A DNA stretch of 64,000 nt from Pseudomonas sp. ACN8 (GCF_002303925.1 NZ_MRCS01000003.1:1-64000); one strand, 5' to 3'. Counted from the first letter of the stretch, positions 44,842 to 56,454 are shown. A program made the numbers and translations. Notes: generated by a model from the letters alone, not told the origin.

Positions 44842-46215
44842 ATGATGGGACAGTTATCGAGTGGGCAGGATCGACTGTTTTACTCGTTCAACCTTGAAGA
44901 TCACATCCCAGCCAATCACCTTCTGCGCAGCATTGATCAGTGTCTCGATCTGAGCGACCTGCGCCATTATCTTGCCGATTTCTATAGCCCGATTGGGCGT
45001 CCGTCGATTGATCCTGAACTGATGATCCGCATGCTGATTGTGGGCTACTGCTACGGCATTCGCTCGGAGCGGAGATTGTGCGAAGAGGTCCATTTGAACC
45101 TGGCGTATCGCTGGTTCTGCCGGTTGAGCCTTGAGGATGAAGTCCCTAATCACTCGACCTTTTCCAAAAATCGACACGGCCGTTTTCGGGACAGCGATCT
45201 GTTTCGGTGGTTGTTCAATGAAGTGCTGCGTCGCTGTATGGACGCCGGACTGGTTAAAGGCGAAGGATTTGCCGTGGACGCCAGCATTATCAAAGCGGAT
45301 GCGAGTCGGCAGCGCGGCGTACCAGGTGATGAACCGGTCAACTGGAGCGATCCGACCCTGAGCACCCGCGCCGTGCGTGAGTACCTTGAAGCCCTCGATG
45401 AAGAGGCTCTGGCCGAAACGCTACCGAAGCGCCTGTCGCTGACGGATCCTCAGGCCCGCTGGACCGCTGCTCCAGGCGGCCCAGCTTTCTACGCTTACTC
45501 CACGAATTATCTGATCGATACCGAGCATGGCGTGATCATGGATGTGGAACCCACACCGGCTCATCGAACCGCAGAAGTCGAGAGCACCAAGACCATGATC
45601 GATCGGGTCGAAGCGCAGTTCGACATCAAGCCGGAACGCCTGATTGGCGACACCGCTTACGGAACCGCGCCGATGCTGGCCTGGATGGTGGAGGAAAAAG
45701 ACATCGAGCCGCATGTGCCAGTGTGGGACAAAACTGAGCGCAAGAACGGCAGCTTTTCGAGTAACGACTTCCATTGGAATGAAGAGACCGAAGAGTACCG
45801 CTGCCCAGCCGGCAACGTATTACGCAGCGAATGGCGAGCCTTCAAGAACGAGCGTTCGCACGTCACCAAAGCCAACACCATCATCTTCCGATCCCGACAG
45901 ACTGACTGCGCTGCCTGTCCGATGAAAGCCAAGTGCTGCCCGAACACTTCGATTCGCAAGATCGTCCGCAGCGTCCATGAAGCCGCGCGTGACGTGGCTC
46001 GACGCATTGCCGCAACGCCGGAGTACGTGTGCTCTCGCCACGAACGCAAGAAGGTCGAAATGCTGTTTGCCCACCTCAAGCGCATCCTGAAACTGGATCG
46101 CTTGCGCCTACGTGGCATGAGTGGTGCGACTGATGAATTCACCCTGGCCGCCGCAGTGCAGAACCTGCGACGGCTGGCCAAATTTACCTCTCAAGGGCCG
46201 CCGCTCACGGGATAG
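44842..46215 (+). CDS. IS1182-family transposase (DDE, DUF772)
   Basis: A 457-residue transposase from the ATG at 44842, with AGGGAAG eight bases upstream; a TTG at 44818 is less likely. The N-terminal DUF772 domain is clear (RPSIDPELMIRMLIVGYCYGI, SERRLCEEVHLNLAYRWFC, VPNHSTFSKNR). DDE residues are likely in FAVDASIIKADAS, LIGDTAYGT and the C-terminal HERKKVEMLFAHLKR. A Cys cluster (CAACPMKAKCCP) is present as in the family. No frameshift or stop breaks it, so the element may still be mobile. Confidence 0.93.
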   Translation: MMGQLSSGQDRLFYSFNLEDHIPANHLLRSIDQCLDLSDLRHYLADFYSPIGRPSIDPELMIRMLIVGYCYGIRSERRLCEEVHLNLAYRWFCRLSLEDEVPNHSTFSKNRHGRFRDSDLFRWLFNEVLRRCMDAGLVKGEGFAVDASIIKADASRQRGVPGDEPVNWSDPTLSTRAVREYLEALDEEALAETLPKRLSLTDPQARWTAAPGGPAFYAYSTNYLIDTEHGVIMDVEPTPAHRTAEVESTKTMIDRVEAQFDIKPERLIGDTAYGTAPMLAWMVEEKDIEPHVPVWDKTERKNGSFSSNDFHWNEETEEYRCPAGNVLRSEWRAFKNERSHVTKANTIIFRSRQTDCAACPMKAKCCPNTSIRKIVRSVHEAARDVARRIAATPEYVCSRHERKKVEMLFAHLKRILKLDRLRLRGMSGATDEFTLAAAVQNLRRLAKFTSQGPPLTG

Positions 46216-46356
46216 GTGCGCCTGCACGAAGTAAAACCCCCAAATTAACCCACTAACAAAGCAGCAAAGATCAACGAAGGGCCGAAAAACCACTCAATGT
46301 GGTGAGTAGGTTCTCCGGTGGTGGTCGTACCTGAGTTCAGGCCGGCTGAAAATCAG

Positions 46357-46374
46357 ACTTTTTCAACAGAATCG
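46357..46374. repeat. Right terminal inverted repeat of the IS
   Basis: Sequence ACTTTTTCAACAGAATCG, the exact reverse complement of the left end at 44765-44782. Confidence 0.85.
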
Positions 46375-46409
46375 ACCGGTTTCTGCCTCTGACGAGGGGC
46401 AGCTACCGC

Positions 46410-46443
46410 CCCATAGCCGACCGTGATGACAGTCGGCTATGGG
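46410..46443. terminator. Strong hairpin downstream of the multicopper oxidase gene
   Basis: CCCATAGCCGAC (46410-46421) pairs perfectly with GTCGGCTATGGG (46432-46443) around a ten-base loop. It lies between the IS and the oxidase 3' end (46567). Read leftwards it would end the oxidase transcript. No U-run is present, so Rho-independent action is uncertain. Confidence 0.55.
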
Positions 46444-46566
46444 ATTGAAACGATCATGCAGCCGGTTCTTTGCGTTTGCTGACGACATGACCAGCCGTTC
46501 GACAGACGACGCTAGCCTTTGTCTCCGCTGTCTCCGCTGTCTCCACTGCCGCTGCTATCTTCCTGG

Positions 46567-49389
<2,823 letters not shown>

Positions 49390-49809
49390 CGCAAACACCT
49401 CTGACGTGTTCCTCGGAGTGTGGCAGTACCTGGGTTACGAGCCACTGCTTCCAGTCCCGGCTGGTAAAACATTTGACTCCGAGCCGGGATGAAAACGATG
49501 CAAATTTCCCACCAAAATTGACAGGAAGCGACTAGTGGCTCTACGCCACGCCCCCATTATCCGCTGGCTTTACGCTTGCGTAGGGTCAGCCAGGATGAAT
49601 GCCCCAATGACGGGGTATATCCCCCAATACCGGGTGCAAGTGTGCGGGGCCGGCGGGGCTTGAGGCTGCGGCGATTTGAAATGACGCAGGTCACCTTCAG
49701 AAAATACAAATGAGAATACGTATCAAAACGTGATGACGTGGTATACCATGCGCCGCAATTTGTTGGCATGTATGCCGCCCCATTTGGCTATTTTCACAAG
49801 GTTTCCTAG
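49390..49809. other. Intergenic region between the divergent oxidase and TonB receptor
   Basis: 420 bp with no convincing gene. It must hold both promoters. The right end is AT-rich and contains the Fur-box-like site at 49706-49724. A run of GC-rich sequence around 49610-49660 shows no clear structure. Confidence 0.5.
49706..49724 (+). promoter_or_regulatory. Putative Fur box before the siderophore receptor
   Basis: ACAAATGAGAATACGTATC resembles the 19-bp Fur consensus GATAATGATAATCATTATC, especially in ATGAGAAT and TATC. It lies about 85 bp before the receptor ATG, in an AT-rich promoter region. Predicted from pattern only. Confidence 0.5.
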
Positions 49810-51936
49810 ATGCGTCGTACTCTGGTGTCTATTTGCGTGCTTCAGGCATTCTCCGCTGCCTCTTGGGCGGAGCAAGCAACTACCGATAAATCCAGTCTGG
49901 AGTTGCAAGCGACTGACATCGTTGGCACAGCAGACTTTGAAACCGCCATGGGACCCGTGGACGGGTATCGCGCGACGCGTTCGGCCAGCGCCACGCGCAC
50001 CGACACGTCGATCCACGAAACGCCCCAGTCCATCAGTGTGGTGACCCGGGATGTTGTGGAGGACATCAGTGCCACAAGGTTGCAGGACGCCCTCGATTAC
50101 GCCGGCGGGGTGGGGCGGGCCAACAATTTCGGCGGCCAGGGCCTGACGACCTTTACCGTGCGCGGCTTTACCACCGGGGAGTTCTATCGCAACGGGTTTC
50201 CGATCAACCGTGGCTATCCGAACATGCCCGATGCCAACACCATCGAGCGACTGGAAGTGCTGCGAGGGCCGGCGACCATGCTCTATGGCCGAGGCGATCC
50301 GGGCGGTACCTTCAACGTCATTTCCAAACAACCCCTGGCCGTGCCCACGGTGACCCTGGGCAGCCAACTCGATGACCAGGGCATGAAGCGCGGCACGCTG
50401 GATGCCTCCGGCCCGTTGGACGAAGAGGGGCGCCTGGCCTATCGCCTGAATGTGGTGGGCGAGGGCGGAGATACCTTCCGCGATCATGTCCAAACAGAAC
50501 GTTACGGCGTGACACCGGTGCTGTCCTGGCAGGCCACCGATGACACCAAGGTGATTTTCGAAGGCGACTTCATGCGCAACAATCACCCGCTCGATCGCGG
50601 CCTGACGCGCTTTCCAAACCAGATCGGCACGGCCTCGCGCGATACCTTCTTCGGCGAAAAAGACGCTGGCAAATTGCACAACGACAACAACATGGCGCAA
50701 CTGCGGTTCGAGCATCTGCTGAGCGATAACTGGACGTTGGGCGGCGGATTCCAATGGCTCGACGGGACCCTCGAGGGTAATGCGGTCGAAGCCAACGGTG
50801 TGGCCGCGGACGGACGCACCCTGGGCCGCAACTTCAATTACCGCAAGCTGGAGTGGACGGACAAAGACACCCAGCTCAACCTCACCGGCCATTTCACCGA
50901 GGGCGGTTTCGATCACACCCTGCTGACCGGCGTCGAGTACGAGGATTACGACTACCAGTCGATCATCCAGCGTTCGAGCGGCGCGGTGAGTGCCTACCCG
51001 ATCGATATCTTCAACCCGGTGTACGGCCAGCCGCGTCCAGCCTTGACCCGCACCCCGACCAACGACAAGGAAAACCTCAAGACCTACGCGGCGTTCGTCC
51101 AGGATCAGGTCGCCTTGACCGAGCGTTTGCGAGTCCTGGCCGGGGCCCGTTTCGAGCGCTTCGAGCATGACTACCAAACTTTTGTGCCAGGCGGCAGAAG
51201 CTGGGAGGCCAGCGACAATGCGGTGACCCCGCGTGTCGGGGTGACCTATGACCTCACCGACACCGTGGCGATCTATGCCGACACGGCGCGCTCGTTCAAG
51301 CCCAATGCCGGCGCCAGTCGCCAGGGCGGTGGGTTCGAACCGGAAAAGGGCAAGTCCTATGAGCTGGGTATCAAGTGGGAGGCGCTGGACAGTCAGTTGA
51401 GTGTCGACGCGGCGATCTACCAGATCGAAAAGCGCAACGTACTCACCACCGATCCTGTGGACTCGACCTTCAGCGTGGCGGCAGGCGAGGTGCGCAGCCG
51501 TGGTTTGGACCTGAATATTGCCGGCAACCTGACCCCGCAATGGCGGGTGATCGGCGGTTACGCCTATGTCGATGCCGAAGTGACCAAGGACAATGTCATT
51601 CAGTCCGGGACCCGGCTGATGAACATCCCGCAGCACAGCTTCAGCCTGCTCAATGTCTACGAATTCCAGGATGGCGCGCTCAAGGGACTGGGGCTTGGCA
51701 CCGGGCTCAAGTACGTCGATGAGCGTGCAGGGCAAACGGCCAACACGGCGTTTTCGATGGGCAGCTACACCGTGGTGGACCTGCTGAGCTACTACAAGGT
51801 GAACGACAGGATCAGGCTCAACCTGGATGTGAAAAACCTGACGGACGAAGATTATGAAGAGGGCGCATTCGGCAACGTGTACGCCTATCCAGGGGCGCCG
51901 AGAACCGTGCAGGTTGGTGTTTCCTACACGTTGTAG
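49810..51936 (+). CDS. TonB-dependent siderophore receptor
   Basis: A 708-residue outer-membrane receptor. Residues 1-20 form a signal peptide. A TonB-box region lies near SSLELQATDIVGT, then the plug domain (SIHETPQSISVVTRDVVED, LRGPATMLYGRGDPGG, NVISKQP). The 22-strand barrel follows, ending in VQVGVSYTL with the C-terminal aromatic-X-hydrophobic pattern. No N-terminal FecA-type signalling domain, so it is not a sigma/anti-sigma-coupled transducer. The ligand is a ferric siderophore, identity unknown. Iron control through a Fur box is likely. Confidence 0.95.
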   Translation: MRRTLVSICVLQAFSAASWAEQATTDKSSLELQATDIVGTADFETAMGPVDGYRATRSASATRTDTSIHETPQSISVVTRDVVEDISATRLQDALDYAGGVGRANNFGGQGLTTFTVRGFTTGEFYRNGFPINRGYPNMPDANTIERLEVLRGPATMLYGRGDPGGTFNVISKQPLAVPTVTLGSQLDDQGMKRGTLDASGPLDEEGRLAYRLNVVGEGGDTFRDHVQTERYGVTPVLSWQATDDTKVIFEGDFMRNNHPLDRGLTRFPNQIGTASRDTFFGEKDAGKLHNDNNMAQLRFEHLLSDNWTLGGGFQWLDGTLEGNAVEANGVAADGRTLGRNFNYRKLEWTDKDTQLNLTGHFTEGGFDHTLLTGVEYEDYDYQSIIQRSSGAVSAYPIDIFNPVYGQPRPALTRTPTNDKENLKTYAAFVQDQVALTERLRVLAGARFERFEHDYQTFVPGGRSWEASDNAVTPRVGVTYDLTDTVAIYADTARSFKPNAGASRQGGGFEPEKGKSYELGIKWEALDSQLSVDAAIYQIEKRNVLTTDPVDSTFSVAAGEVRSRGLDLNIAGNLTPQWRVIGGYAYVDAEVTKDNVIQSGTRLMNIPQHSFSLLNVYEFQDGALKGLGLGTGLKYVDERAGQTANTAFSMGSYTVVDLLSYYKVNDRIRLNLDVKNLTDEDYEEGAFGNVYAYPGAPRTVQVGVSYTL

Positions 51937-52078
51937 CCCGGCGGAATGTAGCACTCCAGCGTCGTTCGACATTCCTTGTACCGGTGCCTGCGGCGACTAT
52001 TGTTTTGTCAGCTTCAGACTTCGTTAAGAAATGCCTTTGATACTTCTCCCCCAATTGATCCGGGGGAGATGATTTTCA

Positions 52079-52756
52079 ATGTCCGATTTCAACTGGAACG
52101 TTCAGTTGCCGCTGCACTTTGGCCTGGCCGAAGCGCAGCAGATGTATCTCGTCAAGGCCTTGCCGGACGCCCCGCAACGGAGCGCATTCGAAGCCTTTAT
52201 CCAGCAACGTTTTCGTAAGGCCCACGGTGCCGATATTCGCCATTTCATGCCGCAGCTGTTTGGCATGAGCGATGCGTCCGGCGCGCTTTGTGCGGTGGTC
52301 GGGGTACGTCTGGCGAGCGCCGGGCCGCTGTTTCTGGAAGGTTACCTGGACGAGGCGATCGATCCGCTGATCAGTGCCGCGGCCGACCATACCGTAAGTC
52401 GCTCAGCCATTGTCGAGGTAGGCAACCTGGCTGCCAGCGACACCGGCAGCGCACGGATGAGCATCATCGCGATGACCTACCTGCTCGCCATGGGGGGGCT
52501 GGAATGGGTCGCCTTCACCGGGAACCTGGGGCTGGTCAACAGCTTTCATCGCCTTGGCTTGAAGCCCGTGACGCTGTGTGCTGCCGACCCGGCGCGTCTG
52601 GGCGAGGACCGCCACGCCTGGGGCAGTTACTACGAAAGCAAGCCGTGGGTTCATTTCGGCAATATCCGCTCCGGTTTCATCCATTTGCGCAACATCGGCC
52701 TGTTCAGTCGCCTGGGCTTGCCAACCTCTATTGAAGGGTCTTGCCATGTCGCCTGA
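52079..52756 (+). CDS. Thermostable-hemolysin-family protein, GNAT/autoinducer-synthase-like
   Basis: A 225-residue cytosolic protein, first gene of a five-gene overlapping operon; ATG after GGGGGAGATGATTTTCA. It matches the family named for Vibrio thermostable hemolysin. There is no signal peptide and no membrane helix, which argues against a lysin. The segment EVGNLAASDTGSARM (about 120-135) and the later WVAFTGNLGLVNSFHRLGL resemble the acyl-donor and cofactor region of GNAT acyltransferases and LuxI-like synthases. I therefore read it as a probable acyltransferase. The AMP ligase start lies inside its end. Family assignment is fair; activity is inference. Confidence 0.72.
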   Translation: MSDFNWNVQLPLHFGLAEAQQMYLVKALPDAPQRSAFEAFIQQRFRKAHGADIRHFMPQLFGMSDASGALCAVVGVRLASAGPLFLEGYLDEAIDPLISAAADHTVSRSAIVEVGNLAASDTGSARMSIIAMTYLLAMGGLEWVAFTGNLGLVNSFHRLGLKPVTLCAADPARLGEDRHAWGSYYESKPWVHFGNIRSGFIHLRNIGLFSRLGLPTSIEGSCHVA

Positions 52757-54227
52757 AATGGAGCGTTTCAAACAGACCCTGCGTCATCATGCCGAGCAAA
52801 AAACCAATGCCATTGCCTTGTGGGGCGATCATCTGAAGGTGGACTACGCCACGCTGTATGCCCAGGTCATTTATCGCCAGCAGCGCCTGCGCGATGAACA
52901 GGTCAGGGTGGTCGGCCTGGCCCTGGACAATGGCGTCGAAGCCATGCTCTGGGACCTGGCCGCGTTGTTCGAGGGTTTGACCTGCGTGGCCTTGCCGCCT
53001 TTTTTCAGTCCGGCGCAACGCAAGCATTGCCTGGAGCAGAGCCAGGCCGAACTCGTCATTGCCGAGCCGCAACTGGACGACGAACTGCTAGCGACCGGGT
53101 ATGAGAAGCGCGGCGAGTTCTGGCACCGCACCGTCAGTGGCCCGAACCGGATGCCTGAAGGCACCGCCAAGTTGACCTTCACATCGGGCACCACAGGCAC
53201 ACCCAAGGGCGTGTGCTTGAGTGGCGACAGCATTCTGCGGGTCGCTCGCGAGCTCCACCTGGCCAGCCAGCCCACCGATCCGCAACATCACCTGGCGCTG
53301 CTCCCGCTGGCCATTTTGCTGGAGAACATCGGTTGTTACGCCGCATTGTATGCCGGCGCCACCTTGAGCCTGCCGGGCCAGAAAACCCTGGGGATTGAGG
53401 GCGCCAGTGGTGTGAATGTGCCGACATTGTTGGGTTGCCTGGCCAGCCGATCGCCCCAGAGTCTGGTGTTGGTACCGCAGTTATTGCTGATGCTGGTCAA
53501 TGCTGCCGAGCTGCAGGCCTTCGATCCACAGCACCTGCGCTTTGCCGCCGTGGGCGGTGCCCGGGTCAGCGAAGATCTACTGAATCGCGCTCAACGGCTG
53601 CGCATCCCCGTCTATGAAGGTTACGGGCTGTCCGAGTGCGCGTCGGTGGTGTGCCTCAATCGCCCGCAAGCACGGCGTCCCGGCAGTGTCGGACGGCCAT
53701 TGCCCCATGTGGAGATTCGCCTGGCGGACGACGGCGAAGTGCTGATCAAGGGTTCAACCTTGCTGGGCTATCTGGGAGAGGCGCCGCACACCGCCCAATG
53801 GTGGCCCAGCGGCGATCTCGGCGAGTTCGACGCCGAAGGTTTTCTCTACCTCAAGGGACGCAAGAAACATCAGTTCGTCACCAGTTTCGGTCGCAACGTA
53901 AACCCCGAATGGGTGGAAGCCGAATTGACCCAGCGCGGGCCTGTCGCCCAGGCCTTCGTCCATGGCGAGGCCATGCCCCGCAACCATGCGCTGCTCTGGC
54001 CCCATCGCCCGGACTGCACTGACGAACAACTGGCCGCCGCCGTGGCTCAGGCCAATGAGGCGTTGCCCGAATACGCCCAGGTCCATCACTGGAGCCGGCT
54101 CGACCAACCCTTCACTGCCACCAACGGCATGCTCACCGCCAATGGCCGGCCCCGCCGTGATGCCATCGTCGAGCGCTACCGGGGGCAACTGAGCGAATCT
54201 GCATTTTCCGAGGAATCCGCACCATGA
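52746..54227 (+). CDS. AMP-forming acyl-CoA synthetase/acyl ligase
   Basis: A 493-residue ANL-superfamily enzyme from the ATG at 52746, which overlaps the previous gene by 11 bases. The adenylation signature LTFTSGTTGTPKGVCLSG is at about residues 144-161. YEGYGLSEC, SGDLGEFDAEGFLYLKGRKK and the C-terminal catalytic Lys region (NGMLTANGRPRRD) follow. It activates a carboxylic acid, probably fatty or aryl, with ATP to an adenylate, then perhaps CoA. It is coupled by ATGA to the next gene. Substrate is unknown. Confidence 0.9.
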   Translation: MSPEMERFKQTLRHHAEQKTNAIALWGDHLKVDYATLYAQVIYRQQRLRDEQVRVVGLALDNGVEAMLWDLAALFEGLTCVALPPFFSPAQRKHCLEQSQAELVIAEPQLDDELLATGYEKRGEFWHRTVSGPNRMPEGTAKLTFTSGTTGTPKGVCLSGDSILRVARELHLASQPTDPQHHLALLPLAILLENIGCYAALYAGATLSLPGQKTLGIEGASGVNVPTLLGCLASRSPQSLVLVPQLLLMLVNAAELQAFDPQHLRFAAVGGARVSEDLLNRAQRLRIPVYEGYGLSECASVVCLNRPQARRPGSVGRPLPHVEIRLADDGEVLIKGSTLLGYLGEAPHTAQWWPSGDLGEFDAEGFLYLKGRKKHQFVTSFGRNVNPEWVEAELTQRGPVAQAFVHGEAMPRNHALLWPHRPDCTDEQLAAAVAQANEALPEYAQVHHWSRLDQPFTATNGMLTANGRPRRDAIVERYRGQLSESAFSEESAP

Positions 54228-54898
54228 GTTTTTTTGACAGGCTGCAACAAGCCACTGAGCAAGAACGTATTGAACTGTTCAACCTGCCGATCATTCGTGA
54301 TGCGCTGCTGGGCGACGTCAGCCTGGAAAGTTACCGGGCGTTTCTGGCACAGGCCTATTACCACGTGCGCCATACCGTGCCGTTGATGATGGCTTGCGGT
54401 GCGCGCCTGCCATTGCGTCTGGAATGGCTGCGCAAAGCGGTATGTGAATACATCGAGGACGAATACGGCCACGAACAATGGGTACTCGATGACATTCAAG
54501 CCTGCGGCGGTGACAGGGACGCTGTACGCGACGGGCGCCCGTCATTGCCGATCGAGTTGATGGTCAGCTTCCTCTACGACCTGATCGCCAGGGACAATCC
54601 GGTGGGATTGTTCGGCATGGTCAATGTGCTCGAAGGCACGAGCATCGCCTTGGCCACCCACGCCGCCGGCAGTATTCGCCAGCGCCTGGACTTGCCGGAA
54701 AGCGCCTTCAGCTACCTCAGCTCTCACGGCTCGCTGGATATCGAACATATGCAGACCTACCGTCGACTGATGAACAGCCTTGAAGACCCGGCCGACCAGG
54801 CTGCCGTCATCCATGCCTCCAAAGTGGTGTACCGGCTCTACACCGATATGTTTCGTGGCTTGCCGCGTAACGGGGAGAACCTGCATGCGCCTGTCTGA
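54224..54898 (+). CDS. HDO/UndA-like non-haem iron oxidase/oxygenase (TenA/PqqC fold)
   Basis: A 224-residue, all-helical protein of the haem-oxygenase-like superfamily. Metal ligands are spaced as in UndA: E80-x2-H83 in EDEYGHEQW, E137 in VLEGTS, and D172-x2-H175 in LDIEHMQTY, plus H168. UndA of Pseudomonas turns a fatty acid into a terminal alkene, and other family members act on N-oxygenation or C-C cleavage. This sequence is distinct from UndA overall. It overlaps the acyl ligase by ATGA and the SDR by 14 bases. Confidence 0.75.
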   Translation: MSFFDRLQQATEQERIELFNLPIIRDALLGDVSLESYRAFLAQAYYHVRHTVPLMMACGARLPLRLEWLRKAVCEYIEDEYGHEQWVLDDIQACGGDRDAVRDGRPSLPIELMVSFLYDLIARDNPVGLFGMVNVLEGTSIALATHAAGSIRQRLDLPESAFSYLSSHGSLDIEHMQTYRRLMNSLEDPADQAAVIHASKVVYRLYTDMFRGLPRNGENLHAPV

Positions 54899-55694
54899 AG
54901 CTCGCGTCGTATTGACCGGTGCCAGCGGCGGCATCGGCCTGGCCATCGCCACCGCACTGTGCGCCAGTGGTGCCCAGGTGCTGGCCGTGGCTCGACATCG
55001 GGAACCCTTGGTGCCGCTGCTTGAGCTCTATCCCCGGAACCTGTGCTGGGTCCGTGCGGACCTGACGCTGCTCACCGACCGCCGCGAGGTGCTGGCGCGG
55101 GCCCAGAGCATCGGCGGTATCAACCTGCTGATCAATGCCGCCGGGGTCAATCATTTCGCCATGCTCGAACAGCTGGACGACAGCGAGATCAATTCGATGC
55201 TCGCGGTGAACATCAGCGCGCCGATGTGCCTGACAAAACTGATGTTGCCACTGCTCAAGCAAGCCGACAGTGCCATGGTGGTGAACGTCGGTTCGACCTA
55301 TGGCTCCATTGGCTACCCCGGTTACGCCAGTTACTGCGCCACCAAGTTCGCCCTGCGCGGGTTCTCCGAAGCCTTGCGCCGGGAACTGGCAGACACCCGG
55401 GTCAGTGTGCTTTACGTTGCCCCGCGAGCAACCCGTACCAGCATGAACAGCCCGGCGGCCCAGGCACTGAACGATGCGCTCAAGACCAATGTCGATGATC
55501 CGCAAACCGTGGCGGCCGCGGTGATTCACGCCATTGCCGGTGAACGTCGCGACTTGTACCTGGGCTGGCCCGAGCGTTTTTTTGTACGGCTGAACAGCCT
55601 CCTGCCCCATCTGGTGGACCGTGGCTTGCGCAAACAATTGCCACTGATCCGCCGCCTGAGCCAGAAAACCGACCAGGAGAATCTCGAACCATGA
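54885..55694 (+). CDS. Short-chain dehydrogenase/reductase
   Basis: A 269-residue classical SDR from the ATG at 54885 (GGGGAGAACCTGC upstream). The cofactor motif VVLTGASGGIGLA is at about residues 7-19, LLINAAGV near 83-90, and the catalytic Ser and YCATK near 137-157. A basic Arg after beta-2 (ARHREP) suggests NADP. The C-terminal extension is basic and may contact the membrane or a partner protein. It is the fourth gene of the operon, overlapping the HDO gene by 14 bases and the TPR gene by four. Confidence 0.92.
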   Translation: MRLSEARVVLTGASGGIGLAIATALCASGAQVLAVARHREPLVPLLELYPRNLCWVRADLTLLTDRREVLARAQSIGGINLLINAAGVNHFAMLEQLDDSEINSMLAVNISAPMCLTKLMLPLLKQADSAMVVNVGSTYGSIGYPGYASYCATKFALRGFSEALRRELADTRVSVLYVAPRATRTSMNSPAAQALNDALKTNVDDPQTVAAAVIHAIAGERRDLYLGWPERFFVRLNSLLPHLVDRGLRKQLPLIRRLSQKTDQENLEP

Positions 55695-56335
55695 AAACGA
55701 TCATCGCTTGCCTGCTGCTCGGCGCATTGAGCCAGAGTGTCTGGGCGCTGGATGCTGCCGACCAGCAGCGTCTCAACGGTATCCAGCAAAGCTGGGCGCA
55801 TATTCAATACGAGTTGCCCGAAGGGCAACGAACCGCGGCTTTTGAAAAACTGGCCGCCCAGGCTTCGAGCTTCAAGCTGGAACGCCAAACGCTGGCTGAG
55901 GCCTGGATCTGGTCTGGCATTGTCACCAGTAGCTGGGCGGGCGCCCAGGGAGGGCTTGGGGCGCTGAGCAAGGTCAAGGATGCCAAGGCAGACCTTGAAA
56001 AAGCCCTGACACTGGACCCCAAGGCATTGCAAGGTTCAGCCTATACCAGTCTGGGGGCACTCTATGACCGCGTACCGGGTTGGCCCATCGGTTTCGGCGA
56101 TTCGGACAAAGCCGAACAGTTACTCAAGCTGGCATTGCAAATGAACCCCAATGGTATCGACAGCCTGTACTTCTGGGGCGATCACCTCTACCGTCAGAAG
56201 CGTTATGTCGAAGCTAGGGCAGCGCTGCAAAAAGCCTTGCTGGCTGCGCCTCGACCTGGCCGCGAGAGCGCCGACACCGGGCGCCGCAAGGAGATCGAGA
56301 CACTGTTGGTGGATGTGAACAAGAAACTCGGTTGA
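55691..56335 (+). CDS. Exported TPR-repeat protein
   Basis: A 214-residue protein. A signal peptide ends QSVWA-L (about residue 19). The middle has helix pairs resembling tetratricopeptide repeats (ADLEKALTLDPKALQGSAY, AEQLLKLALQMNPNGIDSL, ARAALQKALLAAPRPGRES), with a Gly-rich loop in between. It fits TPR proteins that scaffold periplasmic complexes, and may be the partner that exports or receives the product of the operon. Its ATG overlaps the SDR stop (ATGA). The ~170 bp after it hold a REPIN. Confidence 0.75.
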   Translation: MKTIIACLLLGALSQSVWALDAADQQRLNGIQQSWAHIQYELPEGQRTAAFEKLAAQASSFKLERQTLAEAWIWSGIVTSSWAGAQGGLGALSKVKDAKADLEKALTLDPKALQGSAYTSLGALYDRVPGWPIGFGDSDKAEQLLKLALQMNPNGIDSLYFWGDHLYRQKRYVEARAALQKALLAAPRPGRESADTGRRKEIETLLVDVNKKLG

Positions 56336-56355
56336 CGGGATAATGCTGGAAAATG

Positions 56356-56454
56356 CAGGAGCGAGCTTGCTCGCGATGGACTCATGAGCGCCGCGTTTAG
56401 CCAGTTAATACGCGTTATCGTTAACGACCATCGCGAGCGAGCTCGCTCCTACAG
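56356..56454. repeat. REPIN: paired REP palindromes
   Basis: Two REP-like palindromes face each other: 56356-56379 (CAGGAGCGAGCTTGCTCGCG) and 56428-56454 (CCATCGCGAGCGAGCTCGCT, continuing CCTACAG). The two copies are near complements, separated by about 50 bp. This is a mobile-repeat type common in fluorescens-group Pseudomonas genomes, mobilised by RAYT transposases. It separates the metabolic operon from the two-component pair. Confidence 0.8.

Larger units (their letters stand above)
44765..46374 (+). mobile_element. IS1182-family insertion sequence, apparently intact
   Basis: A single transposase gene is bounded by perfect 18-bp inverted repeats: CGATTCTGTTGAAAAAGT (44765-44782) and ACTTTTTCAACAGAATCG (46357-46374). 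The length is about 1.6 kb, typical for the family. I see no obvious target duplication outside the repeats; it is possible that the outermost bases belong to a palindromic target. Between the transposase stop and the right repeat there are about 140 bp without a gene. Confidence 0.85.

Noticed and set aside
49723..51972. A 749-codon open frame antisense to the siderophore receptor
   Set aside because: It lies opposite a clear TonB receptor with full family features and has no motif, signal or ribosome site; long antisense frames are usual in high-GC DNA.
56356..56454. Repeat pair considered as a CRISPR-like array
   Set aside because: Only two inverted units, with no regular spacers; they fit a REPIN.
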